NCBI RefSeq assembly: GCF_004000255.1 | Contig: NZ_RCIQ01000010.1 | Location: 82,731-146,730 of the forward strand | Reading direction: 5' to 3' | Length of the DNA stretch: 64,000 nt | Source: Nioella ostreopsis | Lineage (GTDB): Bacteria; Pseudomonadota; Alphaproteobacteria; Rhodobacterales; Rhodobacteraceae | Shown: piece after piece, positions 8,002 to 17,263 of the stretch | How positions within the stretch are numbered: position 1 is the stretch's first letter | Layout: the number at the start of each line of letters is the position of its first letter | The notes under the pieces: generated by a model | Told to the model about the DNA's origin: nothing | Seen by the model: only the letters and a program-made list of their open reading frames with translations | Databases searched by the model: none | Translations under genes and position numbers: made by a program

Positions 8002-9720
8002 ATGGCACGAATCCTCATCACCTCGGCAATCCCCTATATCAACGGGATCAAGCACCTGGGCAATCTCGTGGGCAGCCAGCTGCCCGCCGATCTCTATGCC
8101 CGCTACCAGCGGGGCCGGGGCAATGAGGTCATGTTCCTGTGTGCCACCGACGAACATGGCACCCCCGCCGAACTGGCCGCCGCCAAGGCAGGCAAGCCGG
8201 TCGCGGAGTATTGCGCCGAGATGTGGGCCGTGCAGGCCGAGATCGCCAAGGGCTTCCGCCTCAGCTTCGACCATTTCGGACGCTCCTCCAGCAAGCAGAA
8301 CCACAAGCTGACGCAGCACCTGGCTGGCAAGCTCTACGAGGCCGGGCTGATCCGCGAGGTCGATGACCAGCAGATGTATTCCAAGGCCGATGGCCGCTTC
8401 CTGCCGGATCGCTATGTGGAGGGCACCTGCCCCAATTGCGGCTTCGACTCGGCGCGCGGCGACCAATGCGACAATTGCACCAAACAGCTGGACCCGGTCG
8501 ATCTGATCAACCCGCGCTCCACGATTTCAGGTTCCACCGATCTGGAAATGCGCCCGACCAAGCACCTGTTCCTGTGCCAGTCCAAGCTGAAGGACCAGCT
8601 GGAGGCATGGATCGACAGCAAGACCGATTGGCCCGTCCTCACGACCTCCATTGCCAAGAAATGGCTCAACGACGGTGACGGGCTGCAGGACCGGGGCATC
8701 ACCCGCGATCTGGACTGGGGCATCCCGGTCAAGCGCGGCGATGGGGATTGGCCGGGCATGGAAGGCAAGGTCTTCTATGTCTGGTTCGACGCCCCGATCG
8801 AATACATCGCCTGCGCCGCCGAATGGGCCGAGGCCAATGGCAAGACGGATGCCGACTGGGAACGCTGGTGGCGCACCGACAAGGGCGCGGATGACGTGCG
8901 CTATGTGCAGTTCATGGGCAAGGACAACGTGCCCTTCCACACACTGAGCTTCCCGGCCACGATGATCGGCTCGGGCGAGCCGTGGAAGATGGTCGACTAC
9001 ATCAAGTCGTTCAACTACCTCAACTATGACGGCGGCCAGTTCAGCACCTCTCGCGGGCGCGGCGTCTTCATGGATCAGGCGCTGGAGATCCTGCCCGCCG
9101 ATTACTGGCGCTGGTGGCTTCTGTCCCATGCGCCCGAAAGCTCCGACAGCGAATTCACCTGGGAAAACTTCCAGCAATCCGTGAACAAGGACCTCGCGGA
9201 TGTCTTGGGCAATTTCGTCAGCCGCGTCACAAAGTTCTGCCGCTCCAAGTTCGGCGAAGTGGTGCCCGAGGGCGGCGACTACGGCGATCAGGAATTCGCG
9301 CTTGTGGCCGAGCTGGAAGAAAAGCTCGAAGCCTATGAAGCGCATATGGAAGCGATGGAGATCCGAAAGGCAGCGGCCGAGCTGCGCGCCATCTGGGTCG
9401 CGGGCAATGAATACCTGCAGGCCGCCGCACCCTGGGCCGCCTTCAAGGAAGACCCCGAGCGTGCCGCCGCCATCGTGCGCCTGTCGCTCAACCTGATCCG
9501 GCTCTATGCGGTTCTGTCGGAACCCTTCATCCCCGATGCATCGGCCACGATGCTGGCGGCGATGAACGCAGACGGCGCGGGCTGGCCGGATTCCGTGGGC
9601 GATGCGCTGGCGGTCTTGGAGGCAGGTCACGAGTTTACCGTGCCCGATGTCCTCTTCGCCAAGATCAGCGACGAGGATCGCGAGGGCTGGCAGGAAAGAT
9701 TTGCAGGCACCCGGACCTGA
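8002..9720 (+). CDS. metG: Methionyl-tRNA synthetase
   Basis: A 572-aa class I aminoacyl-tRNA synthetase that charges tRNA-Met. Visible are the HIGH-equivalent HLGN (residues 18-21), a four-cysteine zinc knuckle (143, 146, 156, 159) and the KMSKS-equivalent FSTSRG near 347-352. The C-terminal anticodon-binding helices are present, but there is no EMAP-like dimerisation domain, as in short MetG forms. The ATG at 8002 begins the conserved [12 protein letters not shown]. tRNA-Leu follows 13 bases downstream. Confidence 0.97.
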   Translation: MARILITSAIPYINGIKHLGNLVGSQLPADLYARYQRGRGNEVMFLCATDEHGTPAELAAAKAGKPVAEYCAEMWAVQAEIAKGFRLSFDHFGRSSSKQNHKLTQHLAGKLYEAGLIREVDDQQMYSKADGRFLPDRYVEGTCPNCGFDSARGDQCDNCTKQLDPVDLINPRSTISGSTDLEMRPTKHLFLCQSKLKDQLEAWIDSKTDWPVLTTSIAKKWLNDGDGLQDRGITRDLDWGIPVKRGDGDWPGMEGKVFYVWFDAPIEYIACAAEWAEANGKTDADWERWWRTDKGADDVRYVQFMGKDNVPFHTLSFPATMIGSGEPWKMVDYIKSFNYLNYDGGQFSTSRGRGVFMDQALEILPADYWRWWLLSHAPESSDSEFTWENFQQSVNKDLADVLGNFVSRVTKFCRSKFGEVVPEGGDYGDQEFALVAELEEKLEAYEAHMEAMEIRKAAAELRAIWVAGNEYLQAAAPWAAFKEDPERAAAIVRLSLNLIRLYAVLSEPFIPDASATMLAAMNADGAGWPDSVGDALAVLEAGHEFTVPDVLFAKISDEDREGWQERFAGTRT

Positions 9721-9733
9721 CCGGGGGCCTTAT

Positions 9734-9820
9734 GCGGGCGTGATGGAATGGTAGACATATCAGACTTAAAATCTGAAGGGCCCTGTGCCCGTGTGGGTTC
9801 GAGTCCCACCGCCCGCACCA
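9734..9820 (+). tRNA. tRNA-Leu (anticodon TAA)
   Basis: The acceptor stem GCGGGCG (9734-9740) pairs with CGCCCGC (9810-9816). Discriminator A is 9817 and the CCA end is encoded. The anticodon stem TCAGA/TCTGA encloses loop CTTAAAA with anticodon TAA at 9767-9769. A long variable arm marks a class II tRNA. It decodes UUA, a rare codon in this high-GC genome. The surface-glycan operon begins about 590 bases beyond it, a common integration position, though I found no duplicated att half. Confidence 0.95.
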
Positions 9821-10410
9821 ACTAAGTTATCATTTTTATCTATTTCAAAGGGTTGTGCGTATTTTCCCGTTATAAATCCCCCTTTCCGCCCCACCTATTG
9901 CGCGTTGTGAGTTGCCAGCTTGCGAGGCTGTCGCCAACCGTTCCAAGGCCTAATTGTTTGAGTGCCAGTCAACGCTACCGATTGCCTCGCTCTTCTACCG
10001 TGAACGGGGGGAGACCGTGGCCGAATTCGAGGTCGTCTCTGACGCAGCGGGTGCCACCCGCACCGGTCTGCGGCCCTAGGTTTGCAGTCAATGCGCTGCC
10101 GCCGAAAGGGTGTTCGAATCATAGTTCTGCATAACCATGCTTGAGTCCAAGTCGTCCTATGGAATTCGGCAATCTTGAATGGGATCGGGCGGAGCAGATC
10201 AGCCGGGTGAGTGCATCCCTGAAAGATGATCCGGAGTCATTACGGATGGCCCGGGGCAGCAGCTGAAAGCTCGCCTCCATCACCATTCAACCAATGATGA
10301 CCTCTGTTTGAGCCAGTTCCCTACCTGACACGCCGTCCTTTCCTGGCGCGCAACAGAGGCTGGCACGCATGTGCCCGCCACGGGACCAACGCAGACTTCC
10401 GCAGCGCCGA
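9821..10410. other. Gene-poor stretch after tRNA-Leu
   Basis: Nearly 590 bases without a convincing gene. The first 60 bases are AT-rich. A plus-frame open stretch ends at the TAG near 10079 and reads like a gene tail (FYRERGETVAEFEVVSDAAG), and a 35-codon ATG frame runs 10159-10266. Neither can be assigned. The region looks like decayed sequence at the edge of an island. Confidence 0.4.
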
Positions 10411-11058
10411 TCAGCGGTCGGGGCTGTAGGGCTGCTTGTAGACATACATGGTGAACTCGAAAGGAAAGCCGCCCGGGCGCGTTACATAGTCATGCCTCAG
10501 AACCGGATGACCGCCCAACTCGCGCTTGCAGAAAGAGAAGACCTCCATCGGGTCCACATACCACAGATCGGGGTCCTGAAAATCGACCCAGGTCGACATC
10601 GCGTTGAAGGCGATCCCCTTGTCCGCTGCGGCATACATCTTGCGCAAGGTGCTGGTCATGAAGCCCCAGTTGTCGGTCATGGTATTGTTGAAGACCCCCG
10701 ACAACACCGCATAGTCGTGCCCGCCCGGCAGGTCATCAGCGCCCGCATCCATGAGCGTGACCGTGGCCCGGTCGTCATCGGCCAGCGATCTGTTGGCCAG
10801 TCGCACGAAATCTGCCACCACATCGACACCGGTGTAGCGGCTGTTCCGTCCACCGGCGCGCAGGTAATGGGCGAAATGCGCCAGCCCACAGCCCACGTCC
10901 AGCACCGATGTCATGTCCCGATCAATCTGCAGCAAGATCTCGAAACGCGCCTGTTGGCTGGCTTCGTCCGCATACTGCACCGCCTGCGCGCCTTCCCCCT
11001 TTTCCTTCAAGAGAGTTTCGTAGTTGGCGATGATCTTATTCACGTCCTGATAGGGCAT
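10411..11058 (-). CDS. Class I SAM-dependent methyltransferase
   Basis: A 215-aa protein with the SAM motif I VLDVGCGLAHF near residues 53-63 and the acidic motif GVDVVADF about 20 residues later. It is probably cytosolic. It is the last gene of the nonulosonic-acid operon, 115 bases after the wbqC-like stop, so it may methylate the sugar or another glycan precursor; that role is inferred from context only. Confidence 0.8.
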   Translation of the reverse strand: MPYQDVNKIIANYETLLKEKGEGAQAVQYADEASQQARFEILLQIDRDMTSVLDVGCGLAHFAHYLRAGGRNSRYTGVDVVADFVRLANRSLADDDRATVTLMDAGADDLPGGHDYAVLSGVFNNTMTDNWGFMTSTLRKMYAAADKGIAFNAMSTWVDFQDPDLWYVDPMEVFSFCKRELGGHPVLRHDYVTRPGGFPFEFTMYVYKQPYSPDR

Positions 11059-11173
11059 CGGGCCTGCTTTTTCTGCTGGTTTATGGCGGTTTCACGCGAT
11101 CCCGAGGGGCGCCCACGGACGGTATCACGCAAGATCAGGGACGAAAACAGGATTTCTGGACGCGACAGCAAAC

Positions 11174-11956
11174 TCAGGACGCGGGATCGTCGTCGACAGG
11201 CTGATCCAGCGCCTCTATTCCGACCGGCGCGCCAATGCCCTCGATGATCATCCGGCGCGTTTCATCCGGCCCTGTCCAGGCCAGCGCGTCGATGATCGAC
11301 ATATGGGACTGGAACGCGTGCTTTGCCTGAGCGTATTGCGGATGCGCGAAGCTCATGAACCGAAGGCGGATACCCTGTTCCGAAAAGGGATTGCTGTCGC
11401 GCAAATATCCGGCGGACCCGACGGGCGAGAGGTAAATCCCTGCCTTCAGTCTTTCGCAGATCTGCAACAGCCGTTCCGACCGTTCGAAGTCCGGCAGGTT
11501 CATCCGGCTGGTCTGGTGAAACGTCGCATCAATGCCGATTTCCGAGCAGATGTCGCGAATGAAACCGATATTCAACGCCGACAGCCCATGCGATGACCGG
11601 GCCAGCCCGGTTTCCAGCAGGCGTTCCACCAAAGGCCAATGCGGCGCTTTTCCAAGGCTCCCCTTGATCCGCGCCACAAGTTTCCGTTCGAAATCAGGTT
11701 GCCCGAACAGGGCCTCGTTGATCAGTGGAAAGGAGGGCTTGCGCGCCACCGGCAGGGACAGAAGCACCGGCCCGTTCGGCCCGGAAATCCGGTTGCGGTT
11801 CTGCCAGCTCTGCTTGGTAAACTGCACATCGTCCAGAAACACGAAATCATCGGCCTGGGCAATCAACGAGAAATAACCGAGCCACGGCAGGAAGGTGGGT
11901 TGCATGATGGCGCAAATCCGCTGATCCCGGATCATCTTGGCATGCGCGTCGGTCAT
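11174..11956 (-). CDS. WbqC-like family protein
   Basis: A 260-aa protein opening with IMQPTFLPWLGYFSLIAQAD, the conserved N-terminus of the WbqC family found in O-antigen and glycan clusters. Family members probably act on activated sugars, but the exact reaction is not established for this branch. The ATG overlaps the TGA of pseI (ATGA), so the two are translationally coupled. The C-terminus ends in an acidic tail. Confidence 0.8.
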   Translation of the reverse strand: MTDAHAKMIRDQRICAIMQPTFLPWLGYFSLIAQADDFVFLDDVQFTKQSWQNRNRISGPNGPVLLSLPVARKPSFPLINEALFGQPDFERKLVARIKGSLGKAPHWPLVERLLETGLARSSHGLSALNIGFIRDICSEIGIDATFHQTSRMNLPDFERSERLLQICERLKAGIYLSPVGSAGYLRDSNPFSEQGIRLRFMSFAHPQYAQAKHAFQSHMSIIDALAWTGPDETRRMIIEGIGAPVGIEALDQPVDDDPAS

Positions 11957-12999
11957 GTCTCGACATCGTCATAGGTGATCGGGTGGCCCTTCGGCACGTC
12001 CCTGACCAGCCGCCGACCCAGCACCGCCCCCTTGTCATTGGGCGGAATCCCCGCCCCCGGCCGGACGAACCGGAAATCCGCCTCTGTCACAATCTCTCCC
12101 GCGCGCAGATCCCGAAGGCTGAAGGCCGACCGCCGGCCAACCGCCTTGCTGACCTGTTCGGAACTGGACGTGCCCTTCTTCCCGGTCCCCCGCGCAATGG
12201 CGGCCTCTGTGACACCGGCCGCGATCTCCGCGAGCACATCCGGCGTGGCGGAGAACCTGTGGTCGGGGCCGGTGCGGGTCGGATCGTTGGTGATGTGCTT
12301 CTCGATCGCCACGGCCCCCATAGCCGCCGCCAGAACCGCGGCGCGAGACCCGACCGTGTGGTCTGAGAACCCGACCATCCGCCCGAACCGCGCCCGCAGC
12401 GCATCCATCGCGGTCAGGTTGATCTCTTCGAACGGGGTCGGATAGGCCGATACGCAGTGCAGCAGGATCACGTCGCCCGCATTGGCCCGCGCCAGCACGT
12501 TCAGGGCATGGTCGACCTCGGCCAGTTCCGCCATGCCGGTCGACATGATCACCGGCTTGCCGGTGCCCGCAATCTCGATCAGCAGGTCATCGAAGGTCAT
12601 CTCGAAGGACGCGATCTTGTAGAGTGCGCAGCCAAGATCTTCGGTGAACGGCAGGTCCTTCGGGTCGTAGACGGAGGTAAAGGGCAGCATTCCCCTGGCG
12701 CGCGCGCGGTCGAACAGCGGCGCATGAAATTCCATCGGCATCGCGGCGGACTGGTACAGCTCGTAAAGGTTGGTGTGGCCCCAGACCTTGTCAACGGCAA
12801 GCGAGGGGTGGTTGCTGTTCACCGTCAGGCTGTCGGCGCTGTAGGTCTGCAACTTGAACGCATCCCACCCGGCATCGGCGGCAAGATCCACAAGGGCAAG
12901 CGCCTGATCCAGATCGCCATCGTGATTGGCACTGAGTTCCGCGATCAGGAATGCCTTCTCGGTTTCTCCGATCTTCTTGCCGTCTACTGTGAGTGTCAT
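11953..12999 (-). CDS. pseI: Pseudaminic acid synthase-type (NeuB family)
   Basis: A 348-aa NeuB-family enzyme that condenses phosphoenolpyruvate with a 6-carbon amino sugar to give a nonulosonic acid. The N-terminal TIM barrel starts IAELSANHDGDLDQAL and contains KLQTYSADSLT, closer to PseI than to sialate synthases. A SAF (antifreeze-like) domain spans about residues 285-345. The start at 12999 is chosen over an upstream one because it follows AGAAAGGA at good spacing and overlaps the pseG stop as ATGA. Legionaminic or another nonulosonic product cannot be excluded. Confidence 0.82.
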   Translation of the reverse strand: MTLTVDGKKIGETEKAFLIAELSANHDGDLDQALALVDLAADAGWDAFKLQTYSADSLTVNSNHPSLAVDKVWGHTNLYELYQSAAMPMEFHAPLFDRARARGMLPFTSVYDPKDLPFTEDLGCALYKIASFEMTFDDLLIEIAGTGKPVIMSTGMAELAEVDHALNVLARANAGDVILLHCVSAYPTPFEEINLTAMDALRARFGRMVGFSDHTVGSRAAVLAAAMGAVAIEKHITNDPTRTGPDHRFSATPDVLAEIAAGVTEAAIARGTGKKGTSSSEQVSKAVGRRSAFSLRDLRAGEIVTEADFRFVRPGAGIPPNDKGAVLGRRLVRDVPKGHPITYDDVET

Positions 13000-14030
13000 C
13001 TCGGTCCTTTCTGGCACAATGCCATGATCGCCTCCGCCACGCGGGCCGCTCCGTTCCCGTCTACCGCGTCAGCGGTCTCCGAGGCCAGCCCCCGATCCGG
13101 TTCGCGCGAGGTGACAAGCGTGGCAAGGCGGTCGAAGAACGCGGCTTCCCCACCGGGATCGGCCGTGAAATGGATCTCCGCAAGGCCGCTGTCCCGAAAG
13201 GCTTCGAAATAGGCGCGGTATTCATCGTGATCCCACAGGTAGAGCGCCCGGCGACCGAGGCAGGCCGCCTCGTAGCGGACAAGGCCGGGCCGCCCGACGA
13301 CAAGGCGTGCGCGCTGGTAAAGTGGAATGAGCGAGCTCAGGCCGCGATGCAGCGTGATCTGCGGGCAGGTCGTTGCCAGTGTCTCCAGCTCCGCGACCAG
13401 ATCGGGTGCGAACTGGGGGCCGATGACGACATCGACCGGATACACGCCTCGCGCACAGGCGCGCGCAAGTCCAAGCGACAGCCCGGTCGGATCAGCACCA
13501 CCGCAGGTGACGAGGATTGCCCCCTCGCCCGTCACCGCCGCAGCCTCGGCTCTTGCGCGGCGATAGGCCTCTGGCAGGATCGCATAGGCGCTTCCGGCAA
13601 GCCAGCGCGTGCCCGGCAGCGGCGGGCGCAGCTTGTCGGCGGCATGATAGGGCGTGACCAGCAGATCTGGCAGGCAGCCCGGATCGGGCGCGGTGAAGTG
13701 GTCGGGCGGCATGCTGTCGATCACCACGACGCGGTGACCTGCGGCTTTCAGCGTCGCCACATCCGCCGCCGTGGCCTTGGCGTTGCCATGGTGCAGCGTA
13801 TCGAGCACGACGACCGCCCCCTCGGGCACCACAACGATCCAGCCGGCATCGTCAAGACGGCCATGCGCGGGAAGGCCAAGTTCTTCCATGACGTCCGGTC
13901 GTTCGGGCGACGAGACAAGCACATCGCCCTTCAGCGCCTGCGCGAGGGCGGCACAGCGTTGCAGATGGCCTATGCCTACGCCCGCGCCACCGGATGCGCG
14001 CAGGACGACCGGGGGGGGCATCGCGGCCAT
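12996..14030 (-). CDS. pseG: PseG-like UDP-sugar hydrolase
   Basis: A 344-aa GT28-like protein similar to PseG, which removes UDP from the 2,4-diacetamido trideoxy sugar before condensation by PseI. The N-terminus has the family's G-x-G-H motif (GAGVGIGHLQRCAALAQAL) and the C-half has LVVGRPGLVRYEAACLGR. Codons 5-7 contain a run of eight C, a slippage-prone tract close to the start. The ATG overlaps the previous stop by ATGA. An alternative start is Met4 (14021). Confidence 0.8.
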   Translation of the reverse strand: MAAMPPPVVLRASGGAGVGIGHLQRCAALAQALKGDVLVSSPERPDVMEELGLPAHGRLDDAGWIVVVPEGAVVVLDTLHHGNAKATAADVATLKAAGHRVVVIDSMPPDHFTAPDPGCLPDLLVTPYHAADKLRPPLPGTRWLAGSAYAILPEAYRRARAEAAAVTGEGAILVTCGGADPTGLSLGLARACARGVYPVDVVIGPQFAPDLVAELETLATTCPQITLHRGLSSLIPLYQRARLVVGRPGLVRYEAACLGRRALYLWDHDEYRAYFEAFRDSGLAEIHFTADPGGEAAFFDRLATLVTSREPDRGLASETADAVDGNGAARVAEAIMALCQKGPR

Positions 14031-15124
14031 CAGGCTGCAGCCTCTGTCAACAGCCGCTCTTCAATCATGGCGCAGACCCGGCTCACGTTCTGATCTACGT
14101 CACCGTAGTGGTCCAGCATCCGGCGCATTGGGTCCGTCATGCCCCCTTCGACAAAGGCCTCAAGCGACGCCTGGTCGGAAATTACGGGTAGAGACATCAG
14201 TTGCCGACAGTTTTCAGCCGCCATCAACGCCGCCGGTCGCCCCAGATAGAGCCCATCCAGAACCGCCGTCGACGGGGTGGAGACGATACAGTCCACGAGG
14301 CTCAGCACGTCGACGATGTTCATGCCCTTGAGCGGACCGGAATGCTGGAAGGAGAAGAGCACGTTGGGGCAGTCACGGCCAAGCTGCCTGTCATGCTGGC
14401 TGTAGTTTGAGCGGACCTTGCCCCGATGCGGCCGGACGATCACCGCGACATCCGGGTTCCGCTCGCAATATGCGCGGATCATCCCATAGGCCTGCTCGAT
14501 CTGGGTGGCGTCATGGCCGCCGCCCCGGAATGTGTGGCAGATCAGGACGCGCTTGCGGAATCCGGCCAGCCGCTGCGAGAGCGCCTCAGGGGGCCGCCGT
14601 AGTTCGAAAACCGGTTTCTTGGTGAAGCCGGAAATGCGGATACGCGGCGCCACGTCCGGCGCCAGAATGCCATCATGGCAGGAAGGATCTTCCCACAGAA
14701 AGACCGGATCGGAATGAAACTCCGTCGCGCTGCCATCGTCCGAATAGGTCAGGTGCTGCTGGATGACGCCATGCTGCATGTAGATCGTCGGAATGCCCGC
14801 GTCCTTTATGTAGCGCCCGCGCGCACCGAAAACCGACTCGTCATGGCAGGGGTCACCGATCACAAGCAGCCGGTCGACCCCGCGCAGCAGGCGTCGATAG
14901 TAGACGCCCGCCTTCATCAGCTTGTTGGGCCGCACCCGATACGACATGCCCGATCCGCGCAACAGCTTGCGCACGCGCGCCTCGCGCCGCCAGAGCCCGG
15001 AGGTCACGAACAGATCCAGCTCGACCCGCCCCCCATCCCTGAGGCCCGCGAGAATCGGATAGAGGTTTTCAACGTCCGGCACCCCGTTCAGAAAGGCCCC
15101 CAGGACGGGGCGGCGGGCTGTCAT
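14030..15124 (-). CDS. Glycosyltransferase-like (CDP-glycerol transferase-like GT-B) protein
   Basis: A 364-aa protein. The segments IPTIYMQHGVIQQHLTYSDD and VDCIVSTPSTAVLDGLYLGR resemble the donor-binding half of CDP-glycerol/capsule-type GT-B enzymes. It sits between the CMP-sugar synthetase and PseG with ATGA overlaps on both sides, so a glycan-transfer role for the activated nonulosonic acid is plausible. The start at 15124 gives the ATGA overlap; longer in-frame reading upstream runs inside pseF. Confidence 0.65.
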   Translation of the reverse strand: MTARRPVLGAFLNGVPDVENLYPILAGLRDGGRVELDLFVTSGLWRREARVRKLLRGSGMSYRVRPNKLMKAGVYYRRLLRGVDRLLVIGDPCHDESVFGARGRYIKDAGIPTIYMQHGVIQQHLTYSDDGSATEFHSDPVFLWEDPSCHDGILAPDVAPRIRISGFTKKPVFELRRPPEALSQRLAGFRKRVLICHTFRGGGHDATQIEQAYGMIRAYCERNPDVAVIVRPHRGKVRSNYSQHDRQLGRDCPNVLFSFQHSGPLKGMNIVDVLSLVDCIVSTPSTAVLDGLYLGRPAALMAAENCRQLMSLPVISDQASLEAFVEGGMTDPMRRMLDHYGDVDQNVSRVCAMIEERLLTEAAA

Positions 15125-15816
15125 GCCTCGACCTCTTCCAGCACTTTCGCTAGCAATTCCGCAAAAGCCCAGTCCTCGGGAGTGTCGATGTCCTGCACCC
15201 GCTGACGCGGCAGGACAACCGGGATCGTCGGGGACCGCAAGGCCCGCCGGTCCGACAGCCATGCCTCTGCCGTTCCCCAGACGAACTGCGCGGCATCATG
15301 ATAGGCCTCGCGCAGGTCCTGACTGCGCAGAAACAGATTGTCCTGATTCATCATCGTCAGGTGGCCATCCGTCTCGACCAGCGCGCGTTCCACGGGGGCC
15401 GGGAAACTGGCCACGGAAATCGCGTAGTCGGCATCCGAGGCAGTCAGCCGGTCCAGCCCGTCGCGCAGGTCCGCTGCCCTCAGGAACGGGGCGGTGGCGT
15501 AGATCAGGCAAACCATATCGGGAGGGGTGATCGACAGCGACAGCTGCCGGATCGCGTCCTGCACGACCTCGGTCAGACCGGCGTGATCATTGGCCAGATC
15601 GGTCTGTCTCAGAAACGGCACCTCGGCCCCCGACGCGCGGGCGACCTCGGCGATCTCGGCATCATCTGTGGTGACGACCACCCGGTCGAACAGGCCCGAG
15701 GACAGCGCCTCGCGGATCGCCCAGGAAATCATCGGCTGGCCGCGGAATGGCCGGATATTCTTGCGCGGAATCCGTTTGGAGCCACCGCGCGCGGGGATGA
15801 TAGCAACGGTTTTCAA
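15121..15816 (-). CDS. pseF: Pseudaminic acid cytidylyltransferase-type
   Basis: A 231-aa CMP-nonulosonate synthetase that activates the sugar with CTP. The nucleotide motif IPARGGSKRIPRKNI is at residues 7-21, and the NeuA/PseF core QDIDTPEDW lies near the C-terminus. It is the first gene of the operon. The start codon is TTG (15816), with AAGGA about 11 bases upstream. No early-pathway genes (pseB, pseC, pseH) are in the window, so precursor synthesis must be encoded elsewhere. Confidence 0.85.
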   Translation of the reverse strand: MKTVAIIPARGGSKRIPRKNIRPFRGQPMISWAIREALSSGLFDRVVVTTDDAEIAEVARASGAEVPFLRQTDLANDHAGLTEVVQDAIRQLSLSITPPDMVCLIYATAPFLRAADLRDGLDRLTASDADYAISVASFPAPVERALVETDGHLTMMNQDNLFLRSQDLREAYHDAAQFVWGTAEAWLSDRRALRSPTIPVVLPRQRVQDIDTPEDWAFAELLAKVLEEVEA

Positions 15817-16143
15817 GCCCGGAGTCCTTCCGCTTCAAACTGGACAGCGTCTGTATATCACCTTTGCGGCAAGCTTGAAGGCTTCGCAGGGGACTGCGCC
15901 TGTTTTCCGTTTCGTTCACAGTTTGTAAATGGCGGATTGCATATCCGGCAGACAACGGCGTGCGCCTGCCCATCACCGGTAGAGATATGCCATGTCACGC
16001 GCGCGGTTCGGACCGCGCACGCGGGATCAGGCTGACGGACCCGCCTTTGCGCCCAAACCGGGCAGCAGGCGCACAGAACGGCTTGCACTCCTCGGGAACC
16101 GATTCAACAAGGGGACAACCGCAGTTTTCCCGGAAGGCCCCCA
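15817..16143. other. Divergent intergenic region
   Basis: This 327-base gap separates the minus-strand nonulosonic-acid operon from the plus-strand DmdA-like gene and must hold both promoters. A GC-rich inverted pair, GCGCGCGGTTC with GGACCGCGCACGC, lies near 15998-16022. I see no small gene or recognisable riboswitch. Confidence 0.4.
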
Positions 16144-17259
16144 ATGTCCTTTGACATCAATATCGGTCCCAACATTCGCAAATCCGCCTATTTCGAGGCA
16201 ACCGTTGCTGACGGGGTGCGGTCCTTCTCGGTCTACAACCACATGTATATTCCCGGCAATTTCGGCGACCCGGAGGCGGAATATGACCGGCTGTTGAATG
16301 GCGTCGCAATGTGGGACGTGGCCGCGCAACGGCAGGTGGAACTCTCTGGTCCCGATGCGGGCGCGCTGGCGCAATACCTGACGCCACGCAACCTGTCGGC
16401 GACAAAAGTCGGTCAGGGCCGCTATGTGCCGCTATGTGATCACGATGGCTGGCTGATCAACGACCCGGTTCTGCTGAAACTGGAGGACACCCGCTATTGG
16501 CTGTCGGTCGCGGATAGCGATATTCATCTCTGGGCCGCCGCCGTAGCGCGGGAAAAGCGCATGGATGTTCAGGTGTTTGAGCCCGATGTCTCGCCCCTGG
16601 CCATTCAGGGTCCGAAGGCCGAAGACGTGACCGCCACGCTGTTCGGGGACTGGGTGCGCGCGCTGCGCTATTTCGCGTTCCGCGAAACCGATTTGAACGG
16701 CATCCCGCTGGTGCTGGCGCGATCCGGCTGGTCGAAACAGGGCGGGTTTGAGCTCTATCTGACCGATGGCAGCCGGGGCGGCGACCTGTGGCAGGCGGTG
16801 AAAGAGGCGGGCCGGCCCTTTGGTATCGGACCGGGCGCGCCGAATGATACCGAGCGGCTGGAAAGCGGGCTGATTTCCTATGGCGCGGATATGCGGTTGC
16901 AGACGCATCGGACAAATCCCTACGAAATGGGCTTCGGCCCGCTGATCGACCTTGCCGCAGGGCATGATTTCATCGGTCGCGCGGCGCTGGAACGGATCGC
17001 GGCGGACGGCGCCGCGCGCCGCCGGGTCGGGCTGGTGCTGGACGGCGACCCGGTGCAGCCGAACGGCCATCCGGTGGATCTGCTGCAGGACGGCCAGCCG
17101 GTCGGTCATGTCAGCGAGGTAGCGCGGTCCCGCCGCCTGGGGATGAATATCGGCGTCGGCCTGATCCGCGCCGATATCGCCGACAGCGCCACCGGTCTCA
17201 GCGTCGCCCTGGCCGATGGAACCCGTGCCGCCCGGCTGGCGCCCCTGCCCTTCGCCTGA
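16144..17259 (+). CDS. DmdA-like GcvT-family methyltransferase
   Basis: A 371-aa aminomethyltransferase-family protein. The stretch YNHMYIPGNF, then MWDVAAQRQVELSGPDA, then LCDHDGWLINDPVLLKL and SGWSKQGGFELYL closely follow DmdA, the tetrahydrofolate-dependent DMSP demethylase of marine roseobacters. Many roseobacters also carry DmdA-like paralogues of other function, and no DMSP genes (dmdB, dmdC) lie nearby. DMSP demethylase is therefore possible but unproven. It is convergent with the LysR gene, four bases apart. Confidence 0.7.
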   Translation: MSFDINIGPNIRKSAYFEATVADGVRSFSVYNHMYIPGNFGDPEAEYDRLLNGVAMWDVAAQRQVELSGPDAGALAQYLTPRNLSATKVGQGRYVPLCDHDGWLINDPVLLKLEDTRYWLSVADSDIHLWAAAVAREKRMDVQVFEPDVSPLAIQGPKAEDVTATLFGDWVRALRYFAFRETDLNGIPLVLARSGWSKQGGFELYLTDGSRGGDLWQAVKEAGRPFGIGPGAPNDTERLESGLISYGADMRLQTHRTNPYEMGFGPLIDLAAGHDFIGRAALERIAADGAARRRVGLVLDGDPVQPNGHPVDLLQDGQPVGHVSEVARSRRLGMNIGVGLIRADIADSATGLSVALADGTRAARLAPLPFA

Positions 17260-17263
17260 TGCC

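Noticed and set aside
9790-9820. Duplicate of the tRNA-Leu 3' end as an att site for an island
   Set aside because: I found no second copy of GGGTTCGAGTCCCACC in the window.
9853-10134. Plus-strand open frame of 93 codons after tRNA-Leu
   Set aside because: No ribosome site, odd composition, no motif; an alternative frame reads more like protein but is short and truncated.
10159-10266. 35-codon ATG frame in the same gap
   Set aside because: Isolated, no ribosome site and no recognisable similarity.
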